Source of the DNA: Deltaproteobacteria bacterium
GTDB taxonomy: Bacteria > Myxococcota_A > UBA9160 > UBA4427
Direction: 5' to 3'
NCBI GenBank assembly: GCA_029261855.1
Contig: JAJDAN010000066.1
Span: 62,001-126,000, forward strand
Length of the DNA: 64,000 nucleotides
Shown one piece after another: positions 21,204 through 29,870 of the stretch (positions are counted from its first letter, which is position 1; every line of letters starts with the position of its first letter). The notes under the pieces are model-generated. The model did no database searches. It was given only the letters and a program-made list of their open reading frames with translations, and had not been told where the DNA came from. Made by a program: the position numbers and the translations under genes.

Positions 21204-24118
21204 GAGTCCGTCGAAACGCCGATACACGTTTGCGGGATCTCGAGCGGCGCTGGGAGCAGACGCGGTCTCCCGGGGACGCCGCGGCCTACCTCAACGCCGT
21301 GAAGCGCGCTGGAGATCAGGCCGCTGTGTTCCGTGCCGGTATGCACGTGGGAGTACTGCACCCCGCGAAGTTGTGGGTGCTGGCGCGTATGGGCGCCAAG
21401 GAGCGGGCAGCGATCGAAGCTGCCTTTGGGGAGTCCATACACCTTGTGCCGTGGCGCGGACTGAAGAAGTCCGTGAAGCACGGCGTGGATCCTACCGGCC
21501 CCCCCCAGGCGCTAGACCGCGGCGGGTTCACCAGGCTGCTTGTGCAAGATATTGCGCGGGAGTCGCGCGTTCGCCTGAGCGTTCCTCGTGAACGGATCAT
21601 TCAGCGCTGGCTCATGGTCGAAGCGCTGTTCAAGGCCTTGATCGCCGCCATGGAAGCCCAGGGCGTAGGGGCAGCCGAAGCGCAGGTGAGGCTGATCCAG
21701 GCTCAGAACCGATTGATCTGGATTGCTGGCATTGAGTTGGCCGACGGGAGCGTTCAGGAACCGGATAACTATCAGGTCGCGTCAGACTTTGTGGCTAGGG
21801 CTACGCTGTTTTTGGATCAACTCCCAGAGGCTGGCTGGGCCCTATTCGAGGCCGGCGCGTTTCCTGAAGTTCATGAACTTCCACGCCGGTGGCTGGAAGA
21901 GGCCCGTCCCGACGAGTGGGACGACGTAGACGAGGACGAACTTGAGGAGATTGTCAGAGATCGCGCCAGACCCGGGGAGTGGTGGTCTTGGCGGCCTGAG
22001 CAGGTGGATATCGTCTGGGGGGACGGGGCTTGCTACGGACGTGGCTACCCAGACGAGCAGACCACCTACCGAATTCTCAGCGAATACCTGACCCAGGCTC
22101 TCTTGGCCTACCTCCGCGACGAACCGCCGCCAGCGCCTCCCCAGCGCGCTACGGTCCCAGACGAGCGGCCAGGCCACCCTAGCCACCGGCACCGCAACCC
22201 CCGGCACAATCCGCTCGACCCTCGCCTCCGCGATCTAGAGCGGCGAGCTGCCGCAGGCGACCCCGAGGCCCTCGCGCGCCTCGCCAGCGTCCAGGCCCGC
22301 GCGGCGCCGATCGAGACTGCGTTGACCCGCTACGTGGCGTCACGGGCCCAGTTCGCGCCAGACAACGTGGCCTGGGTGTCGGCCTACCGCGACAGTTGGG
22401 GCGAGGTGCCGTTCAGCGAACTCGCCATGCACACCCAGGACGCCGGGCGGAAGGTGAAGCAGTACGCCTTGTTCCCGTTCTTCTATGGCGCACAAGTGCC
22501 ACCTCACGTGTCCGGCGCCGCCGTTCTGGTCGAGTACACCGAACCCCTGGGCAAACCGCCGCGTCAAGGCGTGCTCGCAGGGCTCGCCCGCGAGGTGCTT
22601 CCCCAGGAGGTCCAGCACGGGTTGCGGAACACCACCCCTGGTGTTGGATATGGCGCGTTGTGCATGCCAGTGACCGAGAACCCGCCTCGCGGCGACGAAC
22701 AACTCCGCAGGCTGGAAAGGAAGGTGTTGGCTGGTGATCTGGAGGCTCATGCGCCGTACCGCATAGCCCGACTCAGGGCGGGGCTTAGCCAATGGTACGA
22801 CCAATATGAGGTTGGTGGTCCTGGCGTTCCTTGCAGATTGCTTGACACAGAACACAACCTGGACTTCTACCACTGCCCAGGCTCCTTGGGCGGCAGCCTT
22901 ATCGCGCGGCGTGGTCATGGCGGCCCGCAGTACTGGTCCTCGCCTGTAGGCATGTTGCCAGCGCTGTCCACGTCCAGTTCTAAGACCGCACTCGCCGCAC
23001 TGCGGATCGCCAGACGTCACGGCCTGCTTCCACCTGACCAGGACCAGAACCCCCGCCCCACCGGTGACGCACGCCTGGTCCAGGCGCACCGCGAGTTCTT
23101 GCTCGCACCGTCACCGGACACGCTTCGCAGGTATCAGGAAGAGCGTCGGCGCGAGGGACTGCCCTGGTCCGTCATGAGCGGCCCGGCGGTTGCCAGGGCT
23201 GTGGTCGCTGCTTGGCCGAAGACCAAGCAAGGTAGGCCGAAGGTGCTGGTCTCCCGCGCCGAAGCATGGGAGGTCGAGAAGGCCTACTGGCGCGCGTTGG
23301 CAGAGCAGAACCAGGAAGAGGTGATCCTAGAAGCACCGCGCCTGCTGATCTGGAAAACCGGGCCCGTTCCCGCCAGCTACGAGGGCCGCGAGGCCACGTC
23401 TGTTGAGTGGCATGGCTCGACCCCCAACCGGGCGCTACATGGGCGACTCGACGACCCCAAAGACAACTGGCACTTCAGTCCCGGGCGGCAAAGGGTGACC
23501 GCGAGCGCTAATGAACTGTACCGGCTCGCTCGCCGAGCGCTCGATCCTCGCCAGCGCAACAACCCCCGGGTCCAACACAACGGCCCAGGCCGCACACCAC
23601 CGCCCTGCGACCCAGCCAACACCACCCACGGCCCAGTGGACACGCGCGGCCTGCGCGGCGAGCCAGTCCGCGTGCACGTCAACCTCCACAACGGGTGCTT
23701 CGTGGTCAGCCACCGCGGCCACGTCGCGGGATACGCCAAGACCCTCGCGCTCAAGAACGTGATTCCCAAGGTCAGCCTGGCCGGTTGGGAGCGCTGCAAC
23801 ACCAGCAAGGTGCGCAACGTCCACGCCTACCTCACTGGAGACCTGTCCGTGGGTGCCAAGAAGGGCCGTGGCTGGCGACAGATCACCTACAACTGCAAGA
23901 TCGCAGGCCCCAGCTTCCACCACGACGACGGTACGCCGTTCGAGGGGGCTGCTGAGGCAGTGTTCACTCGCCGCGGAGCCAAGGGTGAGGTCTGGGTGCG
24001 TGGCGCGCCGCCGCCGAAGCGCAACCCGGACTGTGGGTGTCGGCTTCCTGGCGGCGGGTGCAGGTGTGGCGCGGTTCAGGCGTGGTGGCGTGAGGTTCCG
24101 CCAGGGTGTGGCCAGTGA
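21200..24118 (+). CDS. Giant modular LERR-repeat protein, 972 aa
   Basis: The protein opens VRVRRNADTRLRDLERRW, and related segments recur near residues 335 (NPLDPRLRDLERRAAAGDPEA), 493 (NPPRGDEQLRRLERK) and 615 (NPRPTGDARL). Asn-Pro junctions also occur near 789 and 940. The segment near 825-885 (VRVHVNLHNGCFVVSHRGH, then VIPKVSLAGWERC and NVHAYLTGDL) resembles a small stand-alone phage protein family with the same order of motifs. The Cys-rich end (CGCRLPGGGCRCG) may bind zinc. The layout suggests several small genes joined in one frame. GTGA overlap links it to the previous gene. Confidence 0.65.
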   Translation: MRVRRNADTRLRDLERRWEQTRSPGDAAAYLNAVKRAGDQAAVFRAGMHVGVLHPAKLWVLARMGAKERAAIEAAFGESIHLVPWRGLKKSVKHGVDPTGPPQALDRGGFTRLLVQDIARESRVRLSVPRERIIQRWLMVEALFKALIAAMEAQGVGAAEAQVRLIQAQNRLIWIAGIELADGSVQEPDNYQVASDFVARATLFLDQLPEAGWALFEAGAFPEVHELPRRWLEEARPDEWDDVDEDELEEIVRDRARPGEWWSWRPEQVDIVWGDGACYGRGYPDEQTTYRILSEYLTQALLAYLRDEPPPAPPQRATVPDERPGHPSHRHRNPRHNPLDPRLRDLERRAAAGDPEALARLASVQARAAPIETALTRYVASRAQFAPDNVAWVSAYRDSWGEVPFSELAMHTQDAGRKVKQYALFPFFYGAQVPPHVSGAAVLVEYTEPLGKPPRQGVLAGLAREVLPQEVQHGLRNTTPGVGYGALCMPVTENPPRGDEQLRRLERKVLAGDLEAHAPYRIARLRAGLSQWYDQYEVGGPGVPCRLLDTEHNLDFYHCPGSLGGSLIARRGHGGPQYWSSPVGMLPALSTSSSKTALAALRIARRHGLLPPDQDQNPRPTGDARLVQAHREFLLAPSPDTLRRYQEERRREGLPWSVMSGPAVARAVVAAWPKTKQGRPKVLVSRAEAWEVEKAYWRALAEQNQEEVILEAPRLLIWKTGPVPASYEGREATSVEWHGSTPNRALHGRLDDPKDNWHFSPGRQRVTASANELYRLARRALDPRQRNNPRVQHNGPGRTPPPCDPANTTHGPVDTRGLRGEPVRVHVNLHNGCFVVSHRGHVAGYAKTLALKNVIPKVSLAGWERCNTSKVRNVHAYLTGDLSVGAKKGRGWRQITYNCKIAGPSFHHDDGTPFEGAAEAVFTRRGAKGEVWVRGAPPPKRNPDCGCRLPGGGCRCGAVQAWWREVPPGCGQ

Positions 24119-26118
24119 GGCGCCGCGTCGCGAAGAACATGGACGCGAAACTGCGGGAACTCGAGCGCCGCGCCCAGGGCGACCCGTCGGCGATCGCGCA
24201 GTTCGTGCGGGCCGTGATTCGCACTGGCGACTTTGAGTCCGCAGCGCCCGCCCTGACCAAGTTGATCTCACCGCTTTCCCTGGGGTCACCTAGGGACGAC
24301 ATGGTGCTGGTCCTGGGCCGTGAGTTGGTGCGACGTGGGTGGGCGCCTGATCTCCCGTTGGGCTACGAGGCCTATCGAGAGTTTGGGCTGGAGGCCATTC
24401 GTCCAGAAACGCAGGTCGGAGATCGGCACGGTCAAAGGGTCCTAGTGCGCACTGGTCCCGAGGTCAGGCTCAAGGGTCAGTTCAGTGCAGCGACCGCCAA
24501 GCGACAGGTGAGGAGTTGGCGCTTCGTGGCACGGTGTGGGTTCTCTACCTCTACCTTCAACCAAATCCCAACCAGAGAACCCGCGAATCAGCCGCCATAT
24601 TTTTTCTTTGAGATCAGTCCCATAGGAAGGCGCCACCAGGCCGACGCGCTTGCGCGCAAGGTTCTAGAAGGCCCGTTGAACTCGAAGACGCTGCGTAAGA
24701 TCGCGCCTGACACGTGGTTCTTGTTGCGGTGGAAAGACTCTGTAGCGACCACGTCGCCTGGCGCTCGGGGCGGGGCCGGGACCTGGGCTGGGCTGCCTTG
24801 GCACTACATAGAGAACTCGGTCTTCTTTGCCTCACCAGCAGAACAAGCTCGAGGAATGTGGCCCGCGTTCCTCAAGAATGCCCGTGCGGGCTACCTGCCT
24901 AGTGAGTCTGTTCCTGACCAGAGCGTGACGCAAGACCAGATCCGCGCCTGGCTCCAGAACCCCCAGCGGATCGCTGACCTCGGCGCGCTGTTCTACGGCG
25001 ACCTTTACCTCGGCGGTCTCTTGCTTCCACCCGAGCAGCTCCATTACGACCCTGCGACTCTCATGGCCCCGCAGGTCCAGACCAACCCCCGCGCCAGCAT
25101 GGCCGAGGGCCCAGCCGACGACTTCGAGGCCTGGGTCAGCTTCGCACCACACCGCAAGGTCCAGGTGCGCGCGACCAGCCCCCAGCAGGCGCGTCTTCAC
25201 GCCGCCGAGATCCTCCACGTGAGACCGTTCGACATAGTGGCGCGCTACATAACCGATCGCAGCAACGTGCAGCACCCGTGGGTGGACCCGCCGTGGTGGA
25301 GGCCGAACCCAGGCCGGGCGCGCAGGAACCCAGACGAGCGCTTGCAAGGGTTGCGGCGACGTTTGGAGGCCGGGGATCCTGAGGCCTTCACTCCCTACGT
25401 CAACGCCGCCGCGCGGACTGGAGACCACCAGGCTGTCTACTGGGCCATGGGCTTCGCGCCGAACCGAGACCTGTTGCGGTGGGCTAGCAACAGGTACTGG
25501 CATGCGCGCTGGGCAGACAAGCCGCCGCAACTGAACCCAGGCGGTGACCCCCGTCTTCGCGATCTCGAACGGCGAGCCGCCGCCGGCGACCCCGAGGCCC
25601 AGGCGCGCCTCGCGCACCACCGGGCCCGTGCAGGTGATCCGTTCGACCTACAGCTCGTGCAGGCCCGCGAGGAGATCGCGTTCGCCAACGGACCTGACGG
25701 GTACCACCGCGTCTTGTTGCCCGACGTCACGCGCTGGCGTGAACTATTCAAGGCCGAGGGCAAGCGCGATTCGTTGATCGAGGAGCAGCGGCGCGGGCAC
25801 CACCCATGGGCGGCTCAGTGGACCTTCGACGACTACGAAGAAGGGGAGTGCACGGTGCCCATTGGGCCCGCGTGCCAGATCAATGGCCAGGACGTGTCCT
25901 ACCGGTGGCTCAACGTGAAGCCCACACAACCCGTGGCTCAGGCGATCATGGACACCATGATCCCGCAGTGCTACCACAGCGTCGGGTTCGAGGTCGTGAT
26001 CCGTACTGCTGAAGACAAGCAACCCACCGCCCTGGTGATCGCTCGGTGGAGCAGCGCCATAGGCGCGCGGTGGCTGGCGATTATTCCCGCAGTCGAAGTC
26101 CCCGGAGTCGGCCTGTGA
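24115..26118 (+). CDS. Modular LERR-repeat protein, 667 aa
   Basis: The GTG start overlaps the upstream TGA and gives VRRRVAKNMDAKLRELERRA. Further LERR-type modules start near 403 (RRNPDERLQGLRRRLEAGD) and 473 (NPGGDPRLRDLERRAAAGD). Between them, residues about 330-385 form a compact domain (FEAWVSFAPHRKVQVRATS, then PQQARLHAAEIL) that looks like a small independent fold. The rest is helical. No catalytic motif is recognised. Confidence 0.65.
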   Translation: MRRRVAKNMDAKLRELERRAQGDPSAIAQFVRAVIRTGDFESAAPALTKLISPLSLGSPRDDMVLVLGRELVRRGWAPDLPLGYEAYREFGLEAIRPETQVGDRHGQRVLVRTGPEVRLKGQFSAATAKRQVRSWRFVARCGFSTSTFNQIPTREPANQPPYFFFEISPIGRRHQADALARKVLEGPLNSKTLRKIAPDTWFLLRWKDSVATTSPGARGGAGTWAGLPWHYIENSVFFASPAEQARGMWPAFLKNARAGYLPSESVPDQSVTQDQIRAWLQNPQRIADLGALFYGDLYLGGLLLPPEQLHYDPATLMAPQVQTNPRASMAEGPADDFEAWVSFAPHRKVQVRATSPQQARLHAAEILHVRPFDIVARYITDRSNVQHPWVDPPWWRPNPGRARRNPDERLQGLRRRLEAGDPEAFTPYVNAAARTGDHQAVYWAMGFAPNRDLLRWASNRYWHARWADKPPQLNPGGDPRLRDLERRAAAGDPEAQARLAHHRARAGDPFDLQLVQAREEIAFANGPDGYHRVLLPDVTRWRELFKAEGKRDSLIEEQRRGHHPWAAQWTFDDYEEGECTVPIGPACQINGQDVSYRWLNVKPTQPVAQAIMDTMIPQCYHSVGFEVVIRTAEDKQPTALVIARWSSAIGARWLAIIPAVEVPGVGL

Positions 26119-27248
26119 AGACGAGGAAGAACGCCGACAAGGGACTACGCGACCTCGAAGCCCGAACACTCCAGGGCGATCTCGACGCGGCTTGGCAGCT
26201 CTACATGGCCCGCCGCCGCGTCCACGGGTTCCGCGAGCATGACGTGAGTCCGTTCGCGCCGGCGGCCAGCAGTGGTCGGCGTGTGGTGGTCGAGACCAAG
26301 CACGGGAAGTTGGTGATCCAGACCGTGAGTGAGACCGCGCTCTACGTAACCGCGGATCACACCAACGTCGCTCACGGCTTGATTGACGGCCCTTGGGTCG
26401 TCAATCGGGTCCCCGTGTTCTGGACGTTGCACTACTTCTTCAACCCGGCTGGATACGACGCGGGTTGGGTCCCCTTCAACAACGATTGGGGCCGCGGCGA
26501 CTACTTCCACAATAAGAACTTCGACGCGCAACGAGAAGACCACGTGGCGCGGTTGAGGCGCCTTGAGTCTCCGGCGCACTCAACGCTTCATTCCTATCGC
26601 GCGGACGATTACCGGGCGACAGTCTCCAGTTCAGCCGACAGGAAGATCCTCCAGTGGGTCACGCCGGTTGTTCAGGCATGGGCAGCCAGCAACCAGGGCG
26701 CGGTGGGATCCGGGGCGTTGATCGACGTCAACAACCAGATTCGGGACGCTGAGGACCAGCTCCAGACCCTCCAGGCGCACGTCACCGAGGCCCAGCGCAG
26801 GATCGCGGCCTTGATCGTGGACGAGACCAGGCTCGACCGCGGCCCCAAGGCCAACCCTCCCACCCTCCGCCCCTGCGGGTCCACCCCGGACGAGGTGGAC
26901 CTCCACACCGTGGACCGCCCTGGCCTGCGTGCTTGCTTGGCTCTCGACGTCCACAACGTCCGGCTCTACACGCCGTCCCAGTGGGCTGCGGGTCGCTGCC
27001 CGTTGCTGGCCGGGTTCCAGCTTGAGCACGTCCAGGGGCCCATGCTGCAGATCGCACGCCGGGGTGTCTCACTCGAGCCGGTCACCTGGGCACAGAGTCA
27101 TGACCTCCGCGAAATGGCTCAACGACTTGGCATGCCGCTCGAGTTGTGTGAGGACGCCTTGATCCAAGAGGGGTTGGCCTGGCATGCAGCCCAGGCGAAG
27201 CCGCGCCCGAACAGTAGACCCACTCGCAGGGGACGAAAATCTCGGTAG
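26115..27248 (+). CDS. LERR-module protein, 377 aa
   Basis: Starts VKTRKNADKGLRDLEARTL, then QGDLDAAWQL, the same N-terminal module as its neighbours. A beta-rich middle (VVVETKHGKLVIQTVSETAL) and a coiled-coil-like stretch (NQIRDAEDQLQTLQAHVTEA) follow. After an Asn-Pro junction near 246 there is a Cys-containing segment and a C-terminal basic tail (RRGRKSR). Last member of the coupled 19.3-27.2 kb operon. Confidence 0.65.
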   Translation: MKTRKNADKGLRDLEARTLQGDLDAAWQLYMARRRVHGFREHDVSPFAPAASSGRRVVVETKHGKLVIQTVSETALYVTADHTNVAHGLIDGPWVVNRVPVFWTLHYFFNPAGYDAGWVPFNNDWGRGDYFHNKNFDAQREDHVARLRRLESPAHSTLHSYRADDYRATVSSSADRKILQWVTPVVQAWAASNQGAVGSGALIDVNNQIRDAEDQLQTLQAHVTEAQRRIAALIVDETRLDRGPKANPPTLRPCGSTPDEVDLHTVDRPGLRACLALDVHNVRLYTPSQWAAGRCPLLAGFQLEHVQGPMLQIARRGVSLEPVTWAQSHDLREMAQRLGMPLELCEDALIQEGLAWHAAQAKPRPNSRPTRRGRKSR

Positions 27249-27282
27249 CCTCAAGGCAGAACTCAATTCTCAGGAGACCGCT

Positions 27283-27672
27283 GTGGCCTACCCATACCAG
27301 CAGCTCGATCGCCCCCACCTCCACTACCCTGGCAACGTGAGCCTGGTCCCGGAGTTGTTCCCCAACCAGCCCTACGGCGGCATGTCGGGCGCCGGCCAGG
27401 TCAGCTTCCCGCACGGAGGCCACTACCCTGGTCAGTACGGGCCAGACTACGGTCGGCTCCCCTTGTTCAAGGGTCTGGGCGGAACTGGCCAGGTCAGCTT
27501 CCCGCACGGAGGCCACTACCCCGGCCAGTACGGCCCCGACTACGGTCGGCTACCCCTGTTCAAGGGCCTGGGCGGCATGGGCATGTCCGCCGACAACGCC
27601 AAGACGCTCAAGTACGTCGCTGGTGCTGTGGTGGCGTGGCTGGGGTACAAGGCCTGGAAGAAGCGCAAGTAA
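27283..27672 (+). CDS. Tandem-repeat protein with C-terminal hydrophobic helix, 129 aa
   Basis: Two exact or nearly exact 31-residue repeats (about 38-68 and 69-99) begin GQVSFPHGGHYPGQYGPDYG. Near the C-terminus, YVAGAVVAWLGYKAW followed by KKRK is a single membrane-like helix with a positive end. The GTG has CAGGAGA upstream. Similar small repeat-plus-helix proteins can be virion or membrane proteins, but no family match is known. Confidence 0.65.
   Translation: MAYPYQQLDRPHLHYPGNVSLVPELFPNQPYGGMSGAGQVSFPHGGHYPGQYGPDYGRLPLFKGLGGTGQVSFPHGGHYPGQYGPDYGRLPLFKGLGGMGMSADNAKTLKYVAGAVVAWLGYKAWKKRK
27394..27579 (+). repeat. Two tandem 93-base coding repeats
   Basis: Copies at 27394-27486 and 27487-27579 differ at only a few, mostly silent, positions. 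This implies a recent duplication or active homogenisation, in frame, adding 31 residues. Confidence 0.85.
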
Positions 27673-27693
27673 CCAGGCCGAGAGGTTGATCCC

Positions 27694-29802
27694 GTGAGCC
27701 GCCAGGAGCAATTGGCCCAGGTCCAGGCGGCTCGCAAGGCAGCCAGTCTCTGGCTGGACCTCGAGGAGATCGAGCGGCTTGTGTGCTTTCGCGAGGCAGA
27801 TCTGTGCCTCGGAAGCACTGTCTTCTTCAGCCTCGATCACTGGAGATCCGCTCTTGGCAAGACCTCCCCCTCAGAGGAGAGCCTTCAAAGAGCGTTCGAG
27901 CGCTGGAAGGTTGAGGTTCGTGACCTCCCGTTCGAGTTCTCTGCCCCAGAGGCCGAAGGGCTGCCGTCTGGTTTCTACGGCATTCCACGCGGCGCGCCCA
28001 GCCAGCATGTCGACGCCAGCGCGGACCACGCGGCTCGCTTGGTGCAGGCTTACGCCCAAATGCACGGCAAGGTCCCAGGCCGGCGGGCCGGGAGGAAGCC
28101 GCAGGACAGCGAGCCAGCCCAGTCCTTTGGCCCGCGCGACCTCAGCGGAAACAAGTTGTCCAAGGCGTTTGGCGTAGCGTGCACCACGATCACGAAATGG
28201 GTCCGGCAAGGTCTGCCGCATGACGTGGCCGGCGGGAAGCAGAAGCCCCAGCGGAAGTTCAACCTCGAAGAGTCTGAGGCGTGGGTCCTGGGCGCGGTTC
28301 GCGCTGGTCTAATCAGAGACCCTCGTAGGCCCATGATCTCCAAGGAGGAGGCTGCCGACCGCGTTCGGAGTGTGATCGACGATCTCAACTTGTCGATTGG
28401 CAAGGCCGCGGAAATGGCCAGTGTCCCCGACGGCACGCTGGCGGTGCTGTATCACGGGAAGACCAAGGGCAATCGGGTCTCCCTCGAATTGGTGCAATCC
28501 ATTGAGGCGCTGCGCGACGTGTTGCCGCGCCCGCTTACAGCAGCCGAGAAACAACGCAAGCACCGCAGTCTTCCCCCGATAGAGGTCATGCGTCGCGCCT
28601 TGAAGAAGGCGGGCGGCCAGGCTGCCCAGGCAGCGCGCGAACTCGGCATGGACCCTTCTACGCTGACCCAAGCTGCCACGCGGTTGGGGATCCCATACCA
28701 GAAGAAGCCAGCGCCGATCAGTTCGATCGTGTCTCGCCAGGACTTGGTAGACGCCATGGAAGGATCGGGTCACCGAATCGCCGGTGCCTCACGAACGCTC
28801 GGCGTCAGCACGAGCACGGTCAATCGGTTGATCAAGCACTATGGCCTCACCGACGAGTTCGAGATTCGGCACTCAGGCACTCCGCGGGGTGGCAAGTTCT
28901 CTCGCGCGGAGATTGTGGAGGCCATGGACGCTTTCGGGCCGCGAATCCAAGACGTTGCCCAAGGCCTCGGCGTTGGCGCGGGCATGATCTCGCACCTCTA
29001 TTCTGAGTATGGGCTTGGGCCTGTGGCTCGTGCGCAGCGGGCTGAGACCGAGCGCGCTGCCGCTGCTACGCGCCTTGAGAGCGCGCTGAAGAAAGGCATT
29101 CGGAACAAGTGGACCGTGGGCCGCGTAGCGCAGGAACTGGGCGTCTCTCCGACCCACGCCCATAGAATGATCAAGGATCTTGGAATGCAGGGACTGAGGC
29201 GTAGGTTGAAGAAATCCAGGTCAGCCAAGAACCCGGAGGGCGACCCCACCCCCCACCTCCCCGCTCGTCGCCCTGAGCGGCTTCTCCCCGCGCCCGTGTC
29301 CTCCCCGGCGCCTTACTCCATGGCCAGGCCCCCGATCGGATCCTCCCTCTCCGACTACACCTCGGGCAACGCCCCTCTGATCTTCGTGCCCGAGGGGGCA
29401 CGTGAGTGGCCTGAGGTCACTCAGGCTATGGCTGACCTCGGCGGCTACAGCGGGCCTATGCCCAACGCCCTCTCCCCCCAGGCCTGGGAGACCTTGCTGT
29501 CTGTGACGGGGTCTGGCGAGACCTCGGCGATCGCAAACGTCTACCTCGTGGACGAGTTCGGGCGCCAGTTGCTGGTCATGAAAATGTTGCCGGATCCAGG
29601 CCACTTCACAGGACGTTTGAAGGTTGTCCCCATGGACGAGCGCGCTCGCACGACCCCCTACATGCTGATCGACTTGCGGCAGTTGCCTGGGAACGCGATT
29701 CCAGTCGTGGTCTACAAGAGCCACTGGCGTCACGGGCCGCCCCCTGGTGTGACTCCGCAGATCCAAGGGAACCCATGCCGTCGACTGGGCTGCCGGCGGT
29801 AG
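27694..29802 (+). CDS. Protein with tandem helix-turn-helix array, 702 aa
   Basis: Several HTH units are visible in a row: LSKAFGVACTTITKWVRQGL, AARELGMDPSTLTQAATRLG, ASRTLGVSTSTVNRLIKHYG, VAQGLGVGAGMISHLYSEYG and VAQELGVSPTHAHRMIKDLG. The last four follow the Fis/NtrC-type pattern (A-x-x-LG-S-x-x-T-h). A basic stretch (RRRLKKSRSAKNP) then leads to a distinct C-terminal beta-rich domain (about 540-702). Such a bead-string could bind DNA at multiple sites as architectural protein or recognise a repeated site. GTG start, SD GAGAGG. Confidence 0.75.
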   Translation: MSRQEQLAQVQAARKAASLWLDLEEIERLVCFREADLCLGSTVFFSLDHWRSALGKTSPSEESLQRAFERWKVEVRDLPFEFSAPEAEGLPSGFYGIPRGAPSQHVDASADHAARLVQAYAQMHGKVPGRRAGRKPQDSEPAQSFGPRDLSGNKLSKAFGVACTTITKWVRQGLPHDVAGGKQKPQRKFNLEESEAWVLGAVRAGLIRDPRRPMISKEEAADRVRSVIDDLNLSIGKAAEMASVPDGTLAVLYHGKTKGNRVSLELVQSIEALRDVLPRPLTAAEKQRKHRSLPPIEVMRRALKKAGGQAAQAARELGMDPSTLTQAATRLGIPYQKKPAPISSIVSRQDLVDAMEGSGHRIAGASRTLGVSTSTVNRLIKHYGLTDEFEIRHSGTPRGGKFSRAEIVEAMDAFGPRIQDVAQGLGVGAGMISHLYSEYGLGPVARAQRAETERAAAATRLESALKKGIRNKWTVGRVAQELGVSPTHAHRMIKDLGMQGLRRRLKKSRSAKNPEGDPTPHLPARRPERLLPAPVSSPAPYSMARPPIGSSLSDYTSGNAPLIFVPEGAREWPEVTQAMADLGGYSGPMPNALSPQAWETLLSVTGSGETSAIANVYLVDEFGRQLLVMKMLPDPGHFTGRLKVVPMDERARTTPYMLIDLRQLPGNAIPVVVYKSHWRHGPPPGVTPQIQGNPCRRLGCRR

Positions 29803-29870
29803 GTGCGCAACTGGCTTCACTCACGTGCGCCAGTACGCGATCATGGGCGCCTCACGAGGAGAGGTAATCC

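Noticed and set aside
24832-25620. Minus-strand 262-codon frame
   Set aside because: Lies within a modular protein whose LERR motifs confirm the plus frame.
19299-26118. 2A-type ribosome skipping at the Asn-Pro junctions
   Set aside because: The upstream D-x-E-x motif and final Gly-Pro of 2A peptides are absent.
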